Source: Rheinheimera sp. (lineage in GTDB: Bacteria; Pseudomonadota; Gammaproteobacteria; Enterobacterales; Alteromonadaceae). From it: DNA of 64,000 bases. Shown here one piece after another: positions 25,042-34,737 of this stretch (position 1 is its first letter; each line of letters begins with the position of its first letter). Location of the stretch: the NCBI RefSeq assembly GCF_030690345.1, contig NZ_JAUYGV010000001.1:124001-188000 (forward strand), in the 5' to 3' direction. The notes under the pieces are model-generated. The model was not told the origin of the DNA. It was given only the letters and a program-made list of their open reading frames with translations, and ran no database searches. Both the position numbers and the translations under genes were made by a program.

Positions 25042-25188
25042 ACAGGGTGCTTTGTTCAGTATTCAGCTAAAAACTGCGTTCAGTATAGAGCCTGATGTCA
25101 GTGTCGGTGTTTGATATAGCGCAAGCGGTGGTAATTTAGTCGCAACTGTTACTGATATAACGCGACAAGTTCAGCACAAATAAGCGAA

Positions 25189-25222
25189 AATGCCGCTATT
25201 GTAACCGGCGAACAGCGGCATT
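25189..25222. repeat. 9-bp inverted repeat upstream of the EamA transporter
   Basis: AATGCCGCT (25189-25197) and AGCGGCATT (25214-25222) around a 16-nt loop, ending 31 bases before the start codon. It is probably a 5' leader hairpin; no T run follows. Confidence 0.5.
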
Positions 25223-25253
25223 GCTGCCAGCGGTCAATTATATCGGGATCATA

Positions 25254-26225
25254 ATGCATCAAATTACAGGTAAAAGCCTGGCTGGTATGCTGTTAGCGCT
25301 CACCACGGCAGTGTTATGGGGCATTTTACCGATAGCGCTGAAAATACTGCTGGATGTGATAACAGCCAACACCATAACGGCGATCCGCTTTCTGGCCGCT
25401 GCGGTGATGGTTGGTGTTTGGTTGGGCCTGCGCGGCAAGCTGCCGGCACTCACTGTGTTATTTCGCGGCAAAGTGGCCTGGTTAATGCTGATTGCGGTGG
25501 CAGGCTTATTGTCGAATTACATTATGTACCTTAGCGGCTTAAATTACCTTAGTGCAGAAACCGGCCAGGTGGTGATACAGCTGGCGCCATTTCTGATGAT
25601 GCTCGGCGGCGTGGTTATTTTTAAAGAACGCTTGTTGCTGTGGCAAAAAATCGGTGCGGTGACGCTGGTCGCCGGGTTGCTGCTGTTTTTTAACGAACGC
25701 TTACTGCTGTTGGTGCTGCAGGCCGGTAGCGAAACCCTCGGTGTGTTGTTAGTTATTGCCGCCGCTGTTACCTGGGCCGCTTATGCGTTGGCGCAAAAGC
25801 AATTGCTGGTGCATTACAGCTCAAAACAAGTTATGTACTTACTCTACGTCGCCGGCAGCATCGCGTTTTTACCGCTGTCGGATTTTTCGCCGCTACAGAG
25901 TATGAGCCAGCTGCATTGGGCTTTGCTGATTTTCTGTTGTTTAAATACGGTTGTGGCTTACGGTGCCTTTGCCGAAGCGCTGCATCATTGGGAAGCATCG
26001 AAGGTGAGTGCAGTACTGGCAGTAACGCCGTTATTTACCATCTTATTCGCCAATGTTATCGGCTGGTTGTTGCCGGGCTTTTTAGTGCCGCAGCAGCTGA
26101 ATCTGTGGTCCTGGCTTGGCGCCATCTTTGTGGTGTTGGGCTCAGCGCTTACCGCCCTGGCGCCGCAATTTGTGCAATACCGCGCAGCGCAAAAAGTGCG
26201 TAAGCTGCAGCGCGACGTATTTTGA
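25254..26225 (+). CDS. EamA/DMT family transporter
   Basis: 323 residues from the ATG at 25254. Ten membrane helices form two EamA repeats, roughly 10-140 and 155-295. Each has the typical start pattern seen as LALTTAVLWGILPIALK and LLVIAAAVTWAAYALAQK. It is a drug/metabolite superfamily exporter or permease of the inner membrane; the substrate cannot be predicted. The tail after about 300 is basic and cytoplasmic. Confidence 0.9.
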   Translation: MHQITGKSLAGMLLALTTAVLWGILPIALKILLDVITANTITAIRFLAAAVMVGVWLGLRGKLPALTVLFRGKVAWLMLIAVAGLLSNYIMYLSGLNYLSAETGQVVIQLAPFLMMLGGVVIFKERLLLWQKIGAVTLVAGLLLFFNERLLLLVLQAGSETLGVLLVIAAAVTWAAYALAQKQLLVHYSSKQVMYLLYVAGSIAFLPLSDFSPLQSMSQLHWALLIFCCLNTVVAYGAFAEALHHWEASKVSAVLAVTPLFTILFANVIGWLLPGFLVPQQLNLWSWLGAIFVVLGSALTALAPQFVQYRAAQKVRKLQRDVF

Positions 26226-26245
26226 GTTCATACATCGCGACAAAT

Positions 26246-26273
26246 AAAAAAGGGCCCTGACAGGCCCTTTTTT
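26246..26273. terminator. Bidirectional terminator between the EamA gene and pykA
   Basis: AAAAAAGGGCC (26246-26256) pairs with GGCCCTTTTTT (26263-26273) around a 6-nt loop, with A and T runs on both sides. Confidence 0.9.
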
Positions 26274-26286
26274 ATTGTTGCAGTGC

Positions 26287-27723
26287 TTATTTTACCTGCA
26301 CAATTCTGCAGGTGTTAGATGCGCCTATGGTTTCCATCACATCGCCGTGCGTCATAATGACCAGGTCACCGCTTTTCAACCCGGCTTTTACTTTGATAGC
26401 TTCAATAGCCGCATCAGCAAGGGATTGGCCAACTAACGCTGTGCTGTCAAAAAATGCCGGATACACGCCGCGGTATAACGCCATCTTGTTCAGTGTTTTG
26501 CTGTGGCGTGACAGGGCATAAATTGGCTGTGGGGAAGTAATACGTGACATCAGCTTGGCGGTATAGCCTGACTCTGTCAGCGTAATAATGGCTTTAATGC
26601 CTTCCAGGTGGTTGGCGGCATACATGGCCGATAAGGCGATGGTTTCGCTGATCTCGGTAAAGGTAACATCCATACGGTGTTTGGAGATTTGCACACTGGG
26701 GTGCTTTTCCGCGCCGTCACATACCCGCGCCATAGCACGTACGGTTTCGGTAGGGTATTTACCGGCGGCCGTTTCAGCAGACAGCATCACTGCATCAGTA
26801 CCGTCCAACACGGCGTTAGCCACGTCCATTACCTCAGCACGGGTCGGCATCGGGCTTTCAATCATGCTTTCCATCATCTGGGTCGCGGTGATCACCACGC
26901 GGTTTAACTGACGCGAGCGGGCAATAATGCGTTTTTGCTGACCAACTAACTCGGCATCGCCAATTTCTACGCCTAAATCGCCACGGGCAACCATTACCGC
27001 ATCAGAGGCGCGGATAATGTCATCCAGGGTTTCGTCGTCTGCTACGGCTTCAGCACGTTCAATTTTTGCCATAATGCGCGCTTCAGAACCGGCAGCTTGC
27101 GCCAGCTCGCGGGCTAAACGTAAATCGTCGCCACAGCGCGGGAAAGACACTGCCAGAAAATCGACATCAATCTCGGCAGCGGTAATAATATCGCGTTTGT
27201 CTTTCTCGGTCAGGGCAGGGGCTGTTAAACCGCCGCCCTGGCGGTTAATGCCTTTATTGTTACTCAGCTTACCGCCTACCGTAACAGTAGTATAAACACG
27301 GGCACCTTCTACGCGATCAACACTCAGCTGAATGCGGCCATCGTCCAGCAGCAATAAGTCGCCTGGTTCTACATCTTGTGGCAGTTGTTTGTAATCAATA
27401 CCTACCTGGTGCTCATCACCTTCGCCTTTGGCCAGTTCGGCATCCAACACATAAGGTTGGCCTTCTTCTAACTGCACGGCACCGTTTTTAAAGGTAGAGA
27501 CACGGATTTTCGGCCCTTGTAAATCGCCGAGTATAGCAACGTGGGCGCCGAGCTTTTCTGCAGCAGCGCGCACCATGGTGGCACGTTCGCGGTGATCATC
27601 AGCACTGCCATGCGAGAAGTTTAACCGAAATACCGACGCGCCGGCCTGGATCAACTTTTCGATTGAAATTTGCGTGCTGGTGGCGGGGCCGAGGGTGGCA
27701 ACAATTTTAGTTCTTCTGTGCAT
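26287..27723 (-). CDS. pykA: Pyruvate kinase (PykA type)
   Basis: 478 residues from the ATG at 27723, with AGGA 7 bases upstream; this matches the E. coli PykA N-terminus ([13 protein letters not shown]). Motifs include FRLNFSHGS near 33, [14 protein letters not shown] near 73, [10 protein letters not shown] near 220 (catalytic Lys), [13 protein letters not shown] near 245 and [11 protein letters not shown] near 278. It makes pyruvate and ATP from phosphoenolpyruvate. The HexR palindrome at 27776-27790 lies 52 bases upstream, so it belongs to the HexR regulon. Confidence 0.96.
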   Translation of the reverse strand: MHRRTKIVATLGPATSTQISIEKLIQAGASVFRLNFSHGSADDHRERATMVRAAAEKLGAHVAILGDLQGPKIRVSTFKNGAVQLEEGQPYVLDAELAKGEGDEHQVGIDYKQLPQDVEPGDLLLLDDGRIQLSVDRVEGARVYTTVTVGGKLSNNKGINRQGGGLTAPALTEKDKRDIITAAEIDVDFLAVSFPRCGDDLRLARELAQAAGSEARIMAKIERAEAVADDETLDDIIRASDAVMVARGDLGVEIGDAELVGQQKRIIARSRQLNRVVITATQMMESMIESPMPTRAEVMDVANAVLDGTDAVMLSAETAAGKYPTETVRAMARVCDGAEKHPSVQISKHRMDVTFTEISETIALSAMYAANHLEGIKAIITLTESGYTAKLMSRITSPQPIYALSRHSKTLNKMALYRGVYPAFFDSTALVGQSLADAAIEAIKVKAGLKSGDLVIMTHGDVMETIGASNTCRIVQVK

Positions 27724-27775
27724 GGTGTTTTCCTGCTGATAACAAAGAGGGTGTCTTACATGCATTTAAGTGTAA

Positions 27776-27790
27776 TGTAATTTTATTACA
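27776..27790. promoter_or_regulatory. HexR operator upstream of pykA
   Basis: TGTAAT-TTT-ATTACA, a perfect 15-bp palindrome that matches the HexR site form TGTAAT-N3-ATTACA known from Shewanella and relatives. Confidence 0.85.
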
Positions 27791-27825
27791 GAATACAGCA
27801 AGGCGGCGAAGAAAAATTACAGGTT

Positions 27826-27851
27826 GGTGCAGTTGCAACCACAACTGCACC
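27826..27851 (-). terminator. 10-bp inverted repeat after hexR
   Basis: GGTGCAGTTG (27826-27835) and CAACTGCACC (27842-27851), perfect, with a 6-nt loop. It lies 6 bases past the hexR stop. On the minus strand a T-rich stretch follows only after about 9 bases, so termination is probable but not textbook. Confidence 0.5.
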
Positions 27852-27857
27852 GCAAGC

Positions 27858-28715
27858 TTAGTTATTGAAGTCTTTCTTATCAAAGCGCGAGCCACGCAGG
27901 CTGTCTTTCACTTTTTTCAGGTTTTCGCGAAACTTAGTGCCACGGCGCAGGGTAAAGCCGGTGGCCAGAATATCGATCAGTACCAGTTGTGCCACGCGGG
28001 ATGCCATCGGCATATACATGTCGGTATCTTCCGGCACATCCAACGACAGCACCAGGGTACACTCTTTGGCCAGCGGGCTGTCATAGGCGGTTACACCGAT
28101 AACGGTAGCGTCATTTTCCCGCGCTATTGCAGCGATATCACACAGGTTCTTGGTGCGGCCGGTGTGGCTGATACACACTACCACGTCGCCTTCAGCACTG
28201 TTAATCGCGCTCATGCGCTGCATCACAATGTCGTCAAAACACACTACCGGCACATTGAAGCGGAAAAACTTATTTTGCGCATCGTGTGCCACTGATGCCG
28301 AGGCGCCAAGGCCAAAAAAGGAAATTTTCTTTGCTTGGGTAAGTACATCGACTGCGCGATTAATGGTATTAATATCAACACGTTGTCTGGCGGTGTCCAG
28401 CGCCGCCATGGTGGATTCAAATATCTTTGCCGTATAGGCTTCAGGGCCGTCTTCTTCTTCAACATGACGGTTTACATAAGGCGTGCCGTTGGCCAGGCTT
28501 TGGGCTAAATGCAGCTTAAAATCAGGAAAGCCTTTGGTGTCCAGCCTGCGGCAGAAGCGGTTAACCGTGGGTTCGCTGACATCCGCCATCTTCGCCAGGG
28601 CCGCTATACTACTGTGAATAGTGGTTTGCGGGTTGGCCAGAATAACATCGGCAACTTTACGTTCCGACTTGCTAAAACTGTTTACGCTATTGACGATTTT
28701 TTCCAGCACATTCAT
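27858..28715 (-). CDS. hexR: HexR, RpiR-family regulator of central carbon metabolism
   Basis: 285 residues. An N-terminal HTH_6 domain (1-77) includes SKSERKVADVILANP and VSEPTVNRFCRRL. The C-terminal SIS sugar-phosphate domain (about 120-255) includes FFGLGASASVAHDAQ and CISHTGRTKNLCDIA. HexR senses 2-keto-3-deoxy-6-phosphogluconate and controls zwf, edd, eda, pyk and others. Its operators lie on both sides here, before pykA and before zwf. Divergent from zwf. Confidence 0.96.
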   Translation of the reverse strand: MNVLEKIVNSVNSFSKSERKVADVILANPQTTIHSSIAALAKMADVSEPTVNRFCRRLDTKGFPDFKLHLAQSLANGTPYVNRHVEEEDGPEAYTAKIFESTMAALDTARQRVDINTINRAVDVLTQAKKISFFGLGASASVAHDAQNKFFRFNVPVVCFDDIVMQRMSAINSAEGDVVVCISHTGRTKNLCDIAAIARENDATVIGVTAYDSPLAKECTLVLSLDVPEDTDMYMPMASRVAQLVLIDILATGFTLRRGTKFRENLKKVKDSLRGSRFDKKDFNN

Positions 28716-28874
28716 CCGGCAATTCCTGACTTATAATTAGGCCTGATACAACCTGTAACGCTTGGTGTTATACAACGGCTTTGTGGTCAAAATAGTATTA
28801 AATTTACCACAAAACGACAGATCCGTTGCTAAGGCTGCCTTATTATATAAGAATAGTCAAAACATTACGCGTTA

Positions 28875-28889
28875 TGTAATTTAATTACA
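28875..28889. promoter_or_regulatory. HexR operator 1 upstream of zwf
   Basis: TGTAAT-TTA-ATTACA, a perfect palindrome in its 6-bp arms, placed 10 bp before the zwf -35 box. Confidence 0.88.
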
Positions 28890-28899
28890 AGATATCTGG

Positions 28900-28928
28900 T
28901 TTACAACCCCGTTATGCTGCGCTAGTAT
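28900..28928 (+). promoter_or_regulatory. zwf promoter
   Basis: TTTACA (28900-28905), exactly 17 bp, TAGTAT (28923-28928). It lies between the two HexR sites. Confidence 0.65.
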
Positions 28929-28936
28929 GGCCAAAG

Positions 28937-28951
28937 TGTTGTAAAATTACA
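28937..28951. promoter_or_regulatory. HexR operator 2 (imperfect) downstream of the zwf start point
   Basis: TGTTGT-AAA-ATTACA has two mismatches in the left arm. It covers the first transcribed bases, a position that would block RNA polymerase. Confidence 0.55.
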
Positions 28952-28970
28952 TCTAAATCAAGGGTCAGTT

Positions 28971-30440
28971 ATGACGACAACAGCACAAAATTCCGCCTGC
29001 GACTTAATTCTGTTTGGTACCAAGGGTGACCTGGCAAGGCGTAAGCTTTTGCCCGCCATGTATCAGTTAGAAAAAGCAGATTTACTCTGTCCGCAGTCAC
29101 GTATTATTGGTGTTGCCCGCGATGAAATGAGCACCGAAGCCTATGTAGAGCTGGTGCTGACCAATCTGAACAGATTTTTAAAAGAACCGCTGGATAACGC
29201 TGTATGGCAGCGCCTGCAAAGTAAGCTGGTATATGTGCAGCTGGATTTAGCCAATGAGCAGGATTACCACAAGTTAACCGCCGTTACCGATATTAACCAG
29301 CGCGTGCCGGTAAGTTATTTTGCCACGCCACCATCGCTGTTCGGCGCTATATGTAAAGGCCTGGCAGCTGCCGGGCTGGCACAGGAGCCGGCAAGGGTGG
29401 TGCTGGAAAAACCTATCGGCCATGACTTAGCATCATCTAAGGTAATTAACGATCAGGTGGCCGAGTTCTTTAAAGAAAGCCAGATCTACCGCATTGACCA
29501 CTATCTGGGTAAAGAAACGGTGCTTAACCTGTTGGCGCTGCGCTTTGCTAACGCCATCTTTGCCGGTAACTGGGACCATAACTCGATAGACCATGTACAG
29601 ATCACCGTGGCTGAGGAAGTGGGCGTAGAAGGTCGTTGGAGCTACTACGACGATGCCGGCCAAATGCGTGACATGGTGCAAAATCATTTATTGCAGGTAT
29701 TAACCTTAATTGCCATGGAACCGCCGGCCAGGCTCGATGCCGACAGCATTCGTGATGAAAAGTTAAAAGTGCTCAAAGCGCTGCGCCGTATTGATATCAG
29801 CAATATTCAGGAAAAAACCGTGCGTGGCCAATACGCCAGCGGCTTTGTTGCCGGGAAGGCAGCACCGGGTTACCTGGAAGAAGAGGGTGCACGGCCAAAC
29901 AGCAAAACCGAAACCTTTGTCGCTATTAAGGTGGATATTGATAACTGGCGTTGGGCCGGGGTGCCGTTTTACCTGCGTACCGGTAAGCGTATGGCCGGTA
30001 AGCTCAGCGAAGTGGTAATTTGCTTTAAACCGCAGCCGCACAATATTTTCCATGCGACCTATAACCAACTGCCGGCGAATAAGCTGATTATTCGTCTGCA
30101 ACCGGATGAAGGCGTGGAAATTCAGGTACTGAATAAAATCCCTGGCCTGGGCGAACATATGCGCCTGCAGGAAAGTAAACTGGATTTAAGCTTCGACGAA
30201 ACCTTTAAATCGCAGCGTATTGCCGACGCTTACGAGCGTTTGTTGTTGGAAGCTATGTTGGGTAATCAATATTTGTTTGTGCGTCGTGATGAAGTTGAGC
30301 ACGCCTGGAGCTGGGTTGACGGCATTCTGAACGCCTGGAAAACCAGCAACGAGCCGCCGAAAACGTATCAGGCCGGCAGTTGGGGCCCTGTTGCTGCCAT
30401 TTCCATGCTCGCACGTGACGAGCGCAACTGGGAAGAATAA
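28971..30440 (+). CDS. zwf: Glucose-6-phosphate dehydrogenase
   Basis: Oxidises glucose-6-phosphate to 6-phosphogluconolactone, first step of the pentose phosphate and Entner-Doudoroff routes. 489 residues. The NADP-binding turn near residue 15 reads LFGTKGDLARRKLLPA, with Thr-Lys in place of the more usual Ala-Ser. The active site RIDHYLGKETVLN begins at residue 174. First gene of zwf-pgl-edd-glk-eda; the 3-base gap to pgl shows tight coupling. Controlled by HexR through two operators. Confidence 0.97.
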   Translation: MTTTAQNSACDLILFGTKGDLARRKLLPAMYQLEKADLLCPQSRIIGVARDEMSTEAYVELVLTNLNRFLKEPLDNAVWQRLQSKLVYVQLDLANEQDYHKLTAVTDINQRVPVSYFATPPSLFGAICKGLAAAGLAQEPARVVLEKPIGHDLASSKVINDQVAEFFKESQIYRIDHYLGKETVLNLLALRFANAIFAGNWDHNSIDHVQITVAEEVGVEGRWSYYDDAGQMRDMVQNHLLQVLTLIAMEPPARLDADSIRDEKLKVLKALRRIDISNIQEKTVRGQYASGFVAGKAAPGYLEEEGARPNSKTETFVAIKVDIDNWRWAGVPFYLRTGKRMAGKLSEVVICFKPQPHNIFHATYNQLPANKLIIRLQPDEGVEIQVLNKIPGLGEHMRLQESKLDLSFDETFKSQRIADAYERLLLEAMLGNQYLFVRRDEVEHAWSWVDGILNAWKTSNEPPKTYQAGSWGPVAAISMLARDERNWEE

Positions 30441-30443
30441 GCC

Positions 30444-31142
30444 ATGATGCAATTAAACCAATTTACCGACACCGGCACTTTAAACGCTGAATTTGCCAAC
30501 CGCCTGGTGGCCATTTTACGACAGGCTATTAACGAGCGCGGTGCCGCTTATTTAGTGGTGTCCGGCGGTAAAACACCACAGGCGTTATTTACTGCGTTAA
30601 GTCAGGTCGATTTAGCCTGGGATAAAGTTACCGTGTTGCTGGCGGACGATCGTTGGCTGGATGACAGGCAAAACGATTCTAATGAACGGCTGGTAAAAGC
30701 AGTGTTATTACAACATAACGCTAAAGCAGCAAAGTTTATCAGCTTGTATGCTGATACGGCGTCGGCCTTTGATGGCGTAGCGCAAGTGTTGCCGCGTATT
30801 GCCGGTTTACCTACTTTTGATGCCGTGATCCTGGGCATGGGTGAAGACGGCCATACGGCGTCGTTATTTCCCTGCAGCGCGCAAATTCAAGCCGGACTGG
30901 CAGCCGATGCTCCGGCCGTGTTGGCAGTGCAGCCGGAAACCGCGCCCTACGAGCGTATATCATTAAGCCTGCCCAGACTATTAAACAGCCGGCATCTGTT
31001 TTTGCATCTGGTTGGTGCCAATAAACTCGCGGTACTGAATAAAGCAATGGCCGGGCAAGATGTGCCTGCCATGCCAATCCGTGCCTTTTTACACCATCCT
31101 GTGGCGCATGTCGCAGTGATGTATACCGAACATCAGGGGTAA
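30444..31142 (+). CDS. pgl: 6-phosphogluconolactonase
   Basis: 232 residues, DevB-type lactonase that hydrolyses the product of Zwf. Typical motifs are LVVSGGKTPQALF near 35, VLLADDRWLDD near 64 and ILGMGEDGHTASLFP near 130. It is 3 bases after zwf and 3 bases before edd. Confidence 0.95.
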   Translation: MMQLNQFTDTGTLNAEFANRLVAILRQAINERGAAYLVVSGGKTPQALFTALSQVDLAWDKVTVLLADDRWLDDRQNDSNERLVKAVLLQHNAKAAKFISLYADTASAFDGVAQVLPRIAGLPTFDAVILGMGEDGHTASLFPCSAQIQAGLAADAPAVLAVQPETAPYERISLSLPRLLNSRHLFLHLVGANKLAVLNKAMAGQDVPAMPIRAFLHHPVAHVAVMYTEHQG

Positions 31143-31145
31143 ATC

Positions 31146-32978
31146 ATGGATCCTGTGATTCAGAAAGTAACCGACAGAATTATCGCCCGCAGCCAACGCA
31201 GCCGCGACATCTATTTACAACGTTTAGAGCAGGCCAGATTAAAAGGCCCGCATCGTGGCGTACTAAGCTGCGGCAATCTGGCGCACGGTTTTGCTGCCTG
31301 TAATCAACAGGATAAAGGCGATTTACGCAGCCTGACCAAAGCCAATATCGGCATAGTGTCGTCATACAACGATATGCTGTCGGCGCATCAGCCGTATGAA
31401 CATTACCCGGCTATTATTAAGCAAGCGGTGCAGGATGTCGGCAGCGTGGCGCAATTTGCCGGTGGTGTACCGGCAATGTGCGATGGCGTAACCCAGGGCC
31501 AACCCGGCATGGAGCTGAGCTTACTCAGCCGCGATATTATTGCTATGTCGGCAGCCGTTGGCTTATCGCATAATATGTTTGATGGCGGCTTAATGCTGGG
31601 CATTTGCGATAAAATTGTACCCGGTTTATTTATGGCGGCGTTAAGTTTTGGCCATTTGCCCTTTGTGTTTGTGCCGGCAGGGCCTATGCCATCGGGTATT
31701 CCGAACAAAGAAAAAGCCCGGGTACGGCAGCTATATGCCGAGGGTAAAGTAGGTAAAGAAGAGCTGCTGGCGGCTGAGTCGGCGTCTTATCACTCTGCCG
31801 GTACCTGTACCTTCTATGGCACGGCTAACTCCAACCAGTTAGTGGTTGAAATTATGGGCCTGCATTTACCCGGCTCATCTTTTGTTAACCCGGGCACAGA
31901 GCTGCGTGATGAGCTGACCAAAGCCGCGGCACGCCAGGTTACCCGTTTAACCGATTTAGGCACTGATTATCTGCCGATAGGTAAGCTGGTGGATGCCAAA
32001 GCCATTGTTAACGGCATTGTTGGCCTGCTGGCCACCGGCGGCTCTACCAACCACACCATGCATTTAATTGCCATGGCTCGCGCTGCCGGCTTTATTGTTA
32101 ATTGGGACGATTTTGCCGAGTTATCGGCCGCCACACCGCTGCTAACCCGGATTTACCCCAACGGCCAGGCTGATATTAATCATTTCCAACATGCCGGTGG
32201 TATGGCACTGCTGATCCGCGAACTGCTGGATGCGGGCTTATTACATGAAGATGTTCAAACAATAGCAGGGCCTGGCTTACGCCGTTACACGCAACAGCCG
32301 GTCATGCAGGATGGTAAACTGGTTTGGGTTGATGCACCGCAAAGCTCATTAGACCCTGATGTGTTGGCCACAGTGAAAAAACCGTTTAAAGACCATGGTG
32401 GCCTGGAAGTATTGTCCGGTAATGTCGGCCGTGGCGTAATTAAAACCTCGGCGCTGCGTGAAGGCACCGAAGTGGTAAAAGCACCTGCAGTGGTATTTTC
32501 CAGCCAGCACGAATTAGACGCCGCCTTTAAAGCCGGTGAGCTGAATAAAGACTGCATTGTGGTGGTGCGCTTCCAGGGCCCTAAAGCCTGTGGCATGCCG
32601 GAGCTGCATAAATTAACGCCGCCGCTCGGCGTGCTGCAGGACCGGGGCTACAAGGTGGCACTGGTAACCGACGGGCGTATGTCCGGTGCCTCGGGCAAAG
32701 TGCCGGCCGCTATTCATGTTACGCCGGAGGCCGTAGACGGCGGCAATATCGCTAAGATAAAAACCGGCGATATGATGCTGGTAGACGGTAACACCGGCCG
32801 GTTGGAAGTGCTGGTATCCGATGCCGAAATGGCTGCCCGAGAGGTAGCTACGCTGGACATGGCCGGCAGCTATTATGGTATGGGCCGCGAAATGTTTGGC
32901 GCGCTGCGCAGTCAGTTAACCGGGGCCGAGCAGGGTGCCTGCAGCTTGTTCACCACTGAGGAGCACCTGCATGGCTAA
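31146..32978 (+). CDS. edd: Phosphogluconate dehydratase
   Basis: 610 residues. Converts 6-phosphogluconate to 2-keto-3-deoxy-6-phosphogluconate. It is an IlvD/Edd-family iron-sulfur enzyme; the likely cluster cysteines are seen in [19 protein letters not shown] near 115 and [15 protein letters not shown] near 220. [14 protein letters not shown] near 296 and [18 protein letters not shown] near 510 are family hallmarks. Its last 8 bases overlap the glk start (ATGGCTAA). Confidence 0.97.
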   Translation: MDPVIQKVTDRIIARSQRSRDIYLQRLEQARLKGPHRGVLSCGNLAHGFAACNQQDKGDLRSLTKANIGIVSSYNDMLSAHQPYEHYPAIIKQAVQDVGSVAQFAGGVPAMCDGVTQGQPGMELSLLSRDIIAMSAAVGLSHNMFDGGLMLGICDKIVPGLFMAALSFGHLPFVFVPAGPMPSGIPNKEKARVRQLYAEGKVGKEELLAAESASYHSAGTCTFYGTANSNQLVVEIMGLHLPGSSFVNPGTELRDELTKAAARQVTRLTDLGTDYLPIGKLVDAKAIVNGIVGLLATGGSTNHTMHLIAMARAAGFIVNWDDFAELSAATPLLTRIYPNGQADINHFQHAGGMALLIRELLDAGLLHEDVQTIAGPGLRRYTQQPVMQDGKLVWVDAPQSSLDPDVLATVKKPFKDHGGLEVLSGNVGRGVIKTSALREGTEVVKAPAVVFSSQHELDAAFKAGELNKDCIVVVRFQGPKACGMPELHKLTPPLGVLQDRGYKVALVTDGRMSGASGKVPAAIHVTPEAVDGGNIAKIKTGDMMLVDGNTGRLEVLVSDAEMAAREVATLDMAGSYYGMGREMFGALRSQLTGAEQGACSLFTTEEHLHG

Positions 32979-33945
32979 GTTGCCTACCCACGCTATTGTT
33001 GCCGATATCGGTGGTACCAACGCCCGTTTCAGCCGGGTTAATTTGACCAGCTTAGCACTGGATCAGATTGCGGTTTATCCCTGTGCAGAGTTTGCTACCC
33101 TGGCGGATGCGTTGGCACATTACCGCCAACAACATCAGCTCACCGGCATTAAGCATGTGGCTATTGCTATTGCCTGTCCGGTCAATGGTGATGAAGTCAG
33201 CATGACCAATTTCCACTGGCATTTCTCAGTGCGCGCTATGCAACAACAACTGGATTTAGAGGCATTGCAGGTCATTAACGACTTTACCGCCGTGGCCATG
33301 TGTTTACCGGCGCTAAGTGCAACAGAAAAAGTGCAGCTGGGTGGCGGTGAAGCGCAACCGGGCCTGCCGATGGCGGTGTTAGGTGCCGGTACCGGTCTGG
33401 GGGTGGCGCATTTACTGCCGGTAAATGATCAGTTTATTCCGCTGCCGGGTGAAGGCGGCCATGTTGACTGGGCGGCGCAAAACGAACAGGAATGGTTTAT
33501 TCAGCAAATGCTGGCCAAAGAGTACGGCCATGTATCGCCGGAGCGGTTGTTATCCGGTCCCGGGCTTGAAGCCATTTATAAAGCCCTGGCGCTCTATCGC
33601 CGTCAGGTAGCAGAGCCGCTGTCTGCAGCAGCTATCGCGCAACAAGCCTTAAGCGGCGAGTCGGCACTGGCCACTGCGACCGTGCAACAGTTTTTTGCCG
33701 CCTTGGGCAGTGTGGCAGGCAACTTAGCGCTGACCTTAAGCACCTTTGGCGGCGTTTATGTTGCCGGCGGTATAGCACCGAAATTATTACCTCTGGCTGG
33801 CCAAAGCGAGTTCAGAGCGCGTTTTGAAGCAAAAGGCCGGTTTAGCGCATTTAATCGCCGGATCGCCACCTATGTCGTTACTGCAGAGCAGCCCGGGTTA
33901 GTGGGTGCGGCAGTTTACCTGAAACAATTTTTGGCGAGTAAATAA
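32971..33945 (+). CDS. glk: Glucokinase
   Basis: 324 residues from the ATG that overlaps the edd stop. The E. coli-type Glk N-terminus [16 protein letters not shown] is the ATP-binding loop, [12 protein letters not shown] near 98 is next, and [10 protein letters not shown] near 137 and GEGGHVDWA near 160 follow. [11 protein letters not shown] near 270 is the second phosphate loop. It phosphorylates free glucose to feed Zwf. It ends 1 base before eda. Confidence 0.95.
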   Translation: MAKLPTHAIVADIGGTNARFSRVNLTSLALDQIAVYPCAEFATLADALAHYRQQHQLTGIKHVAIAIACPVNGDEVSMTNFHWHFSVRAMQQQLDLEALQVINDFTAVAMCLPALSATEKVQLGGGEAQPGLPMAVLGAGTGLGVAHLLPVNDQFIPLPGEGGHVDWAAQNEQEWFIQQMLAKEYGHVSPERLLSGPGLEAIYKALALYRRQVAEPLSAAAIAQQALSGESALATATVQQFFAALGSVAGNLALTLSTFGGVYVAGGIAPKLLPLAGQSEFRARFEAKGRFSAFNRRIATYVVTAEQPGLVGAAVYLKQFLASK

Positions 33946-33946
33946 T

Positions 33947-34594
33947 ATGGCATTTGAAAATTGGCAGTTGCAACCAGACACCCTGTTTGCGCAAGGTCCG
34001 GTCGTTCCGGTGATTGTTATCAAAGACCTCGCGGATGCAGTACCTATGGCGAAGGCGTTACTGGCCGGCGGCATTAGGGTACTGGAAGTTACTCTGCGTA
34101 CCCCGGTAGCGCTGGATGCCATCCGCTTACTGGCGCAGGAAGTGCCCGATGCTATCGTCGGCGCCGGCACCGTCACCACAGCGGCGCAGTTACAACAGGT
34201 TGTCGATGCCGGTGCTAAGTTTGCTATCAGCCCGGGCTTAACCCGTGAGCTGTTGCAAGCCGGTAAAGATGCCGCTATTCCGCTGATCCCGGGCATTGCC
34301 AGCATTTCCGAGCTGATGGAAGGCACCGGGCTTGGCTATACCCACTTTAAATTCTTCCCGGCAGAGGCCGCCGGTGGGGTTAAGACATTAAAGTCGATCC
34401 ACGGCCCTTTTGCTGATATCCGCTTTTGCCCCACCGGCGGCATAAACGAGAGCAACTTTCGCGACTATCTGGCCTTACCCAACGTAAAATGCGTCGGTGG
34501 CTCCTGGATAGTGCCGGATGAGGCGGTAGCGGCAAAAGATTGGGCAAAGATCACCCAGTTATGCCAAACGGCGGTGGCGCAGGCCAACGGCTGA
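33947..34594 (+). CDS. eda: KDPG/KHG aldolase
   Basis: 215 residues. Splits 2-keto-3-deoxy-6-phosphogluconate into pyruvate and glyceraldehyde-3-phosphate. [12 protein letters not shown] near 43 carries the catalytic Glu region. The Schiff-base Lys lies in [12 protein letters not shown] near 137, and [12 protein letters not shown] near 162 binds phosphate. Last gene of the operon, closed by the terminator at 34616-34649. Confidence 0.97.
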   Translation: MAFENWQLQPDTLFAQGPVVPVIVIKDLADAVPMAKALLAGGIRVLEVTLRTPVALDAIRLLAQEVPDAIVGAGTVTTAAQLQQVVDAGAKFAISPGLTRELLQAGKDAAIPLIPGIASISELMEGTGLGYTHFKFFPAEAAGGVKTLKSIHGPFADIRFCPTGGINESNFRDYLALPNVKCVGGSWIVPDEAVAAKDWAKITQLCQTAVAQANG

Positions 34595-34615
34595 GCTTAA
34601 TGCCAGCTGCCATTT

Positions 34616-34649
34616 AACAAACGCCCGGTATTTACCGGGCGTTTGTTTT
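34616..34649 (+). terminator. Terminator of the Entner-Doudoroff operon
   Basis: AACAAACGCCCGG (34616-34628) pairs with CCGGGCGTTTGTT (34635-34647), a 6-nt loop between, then more T. Confidence 0.92.
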
Positions 34650-34737
34650 GAAATTCGTGCTGAAAACGCGTATAGTAGCGCACTTTTTACCCTTAGCTGT
34701 CTTAGCTTGCCCGTATTAACCTGGTCTGGAACACACT

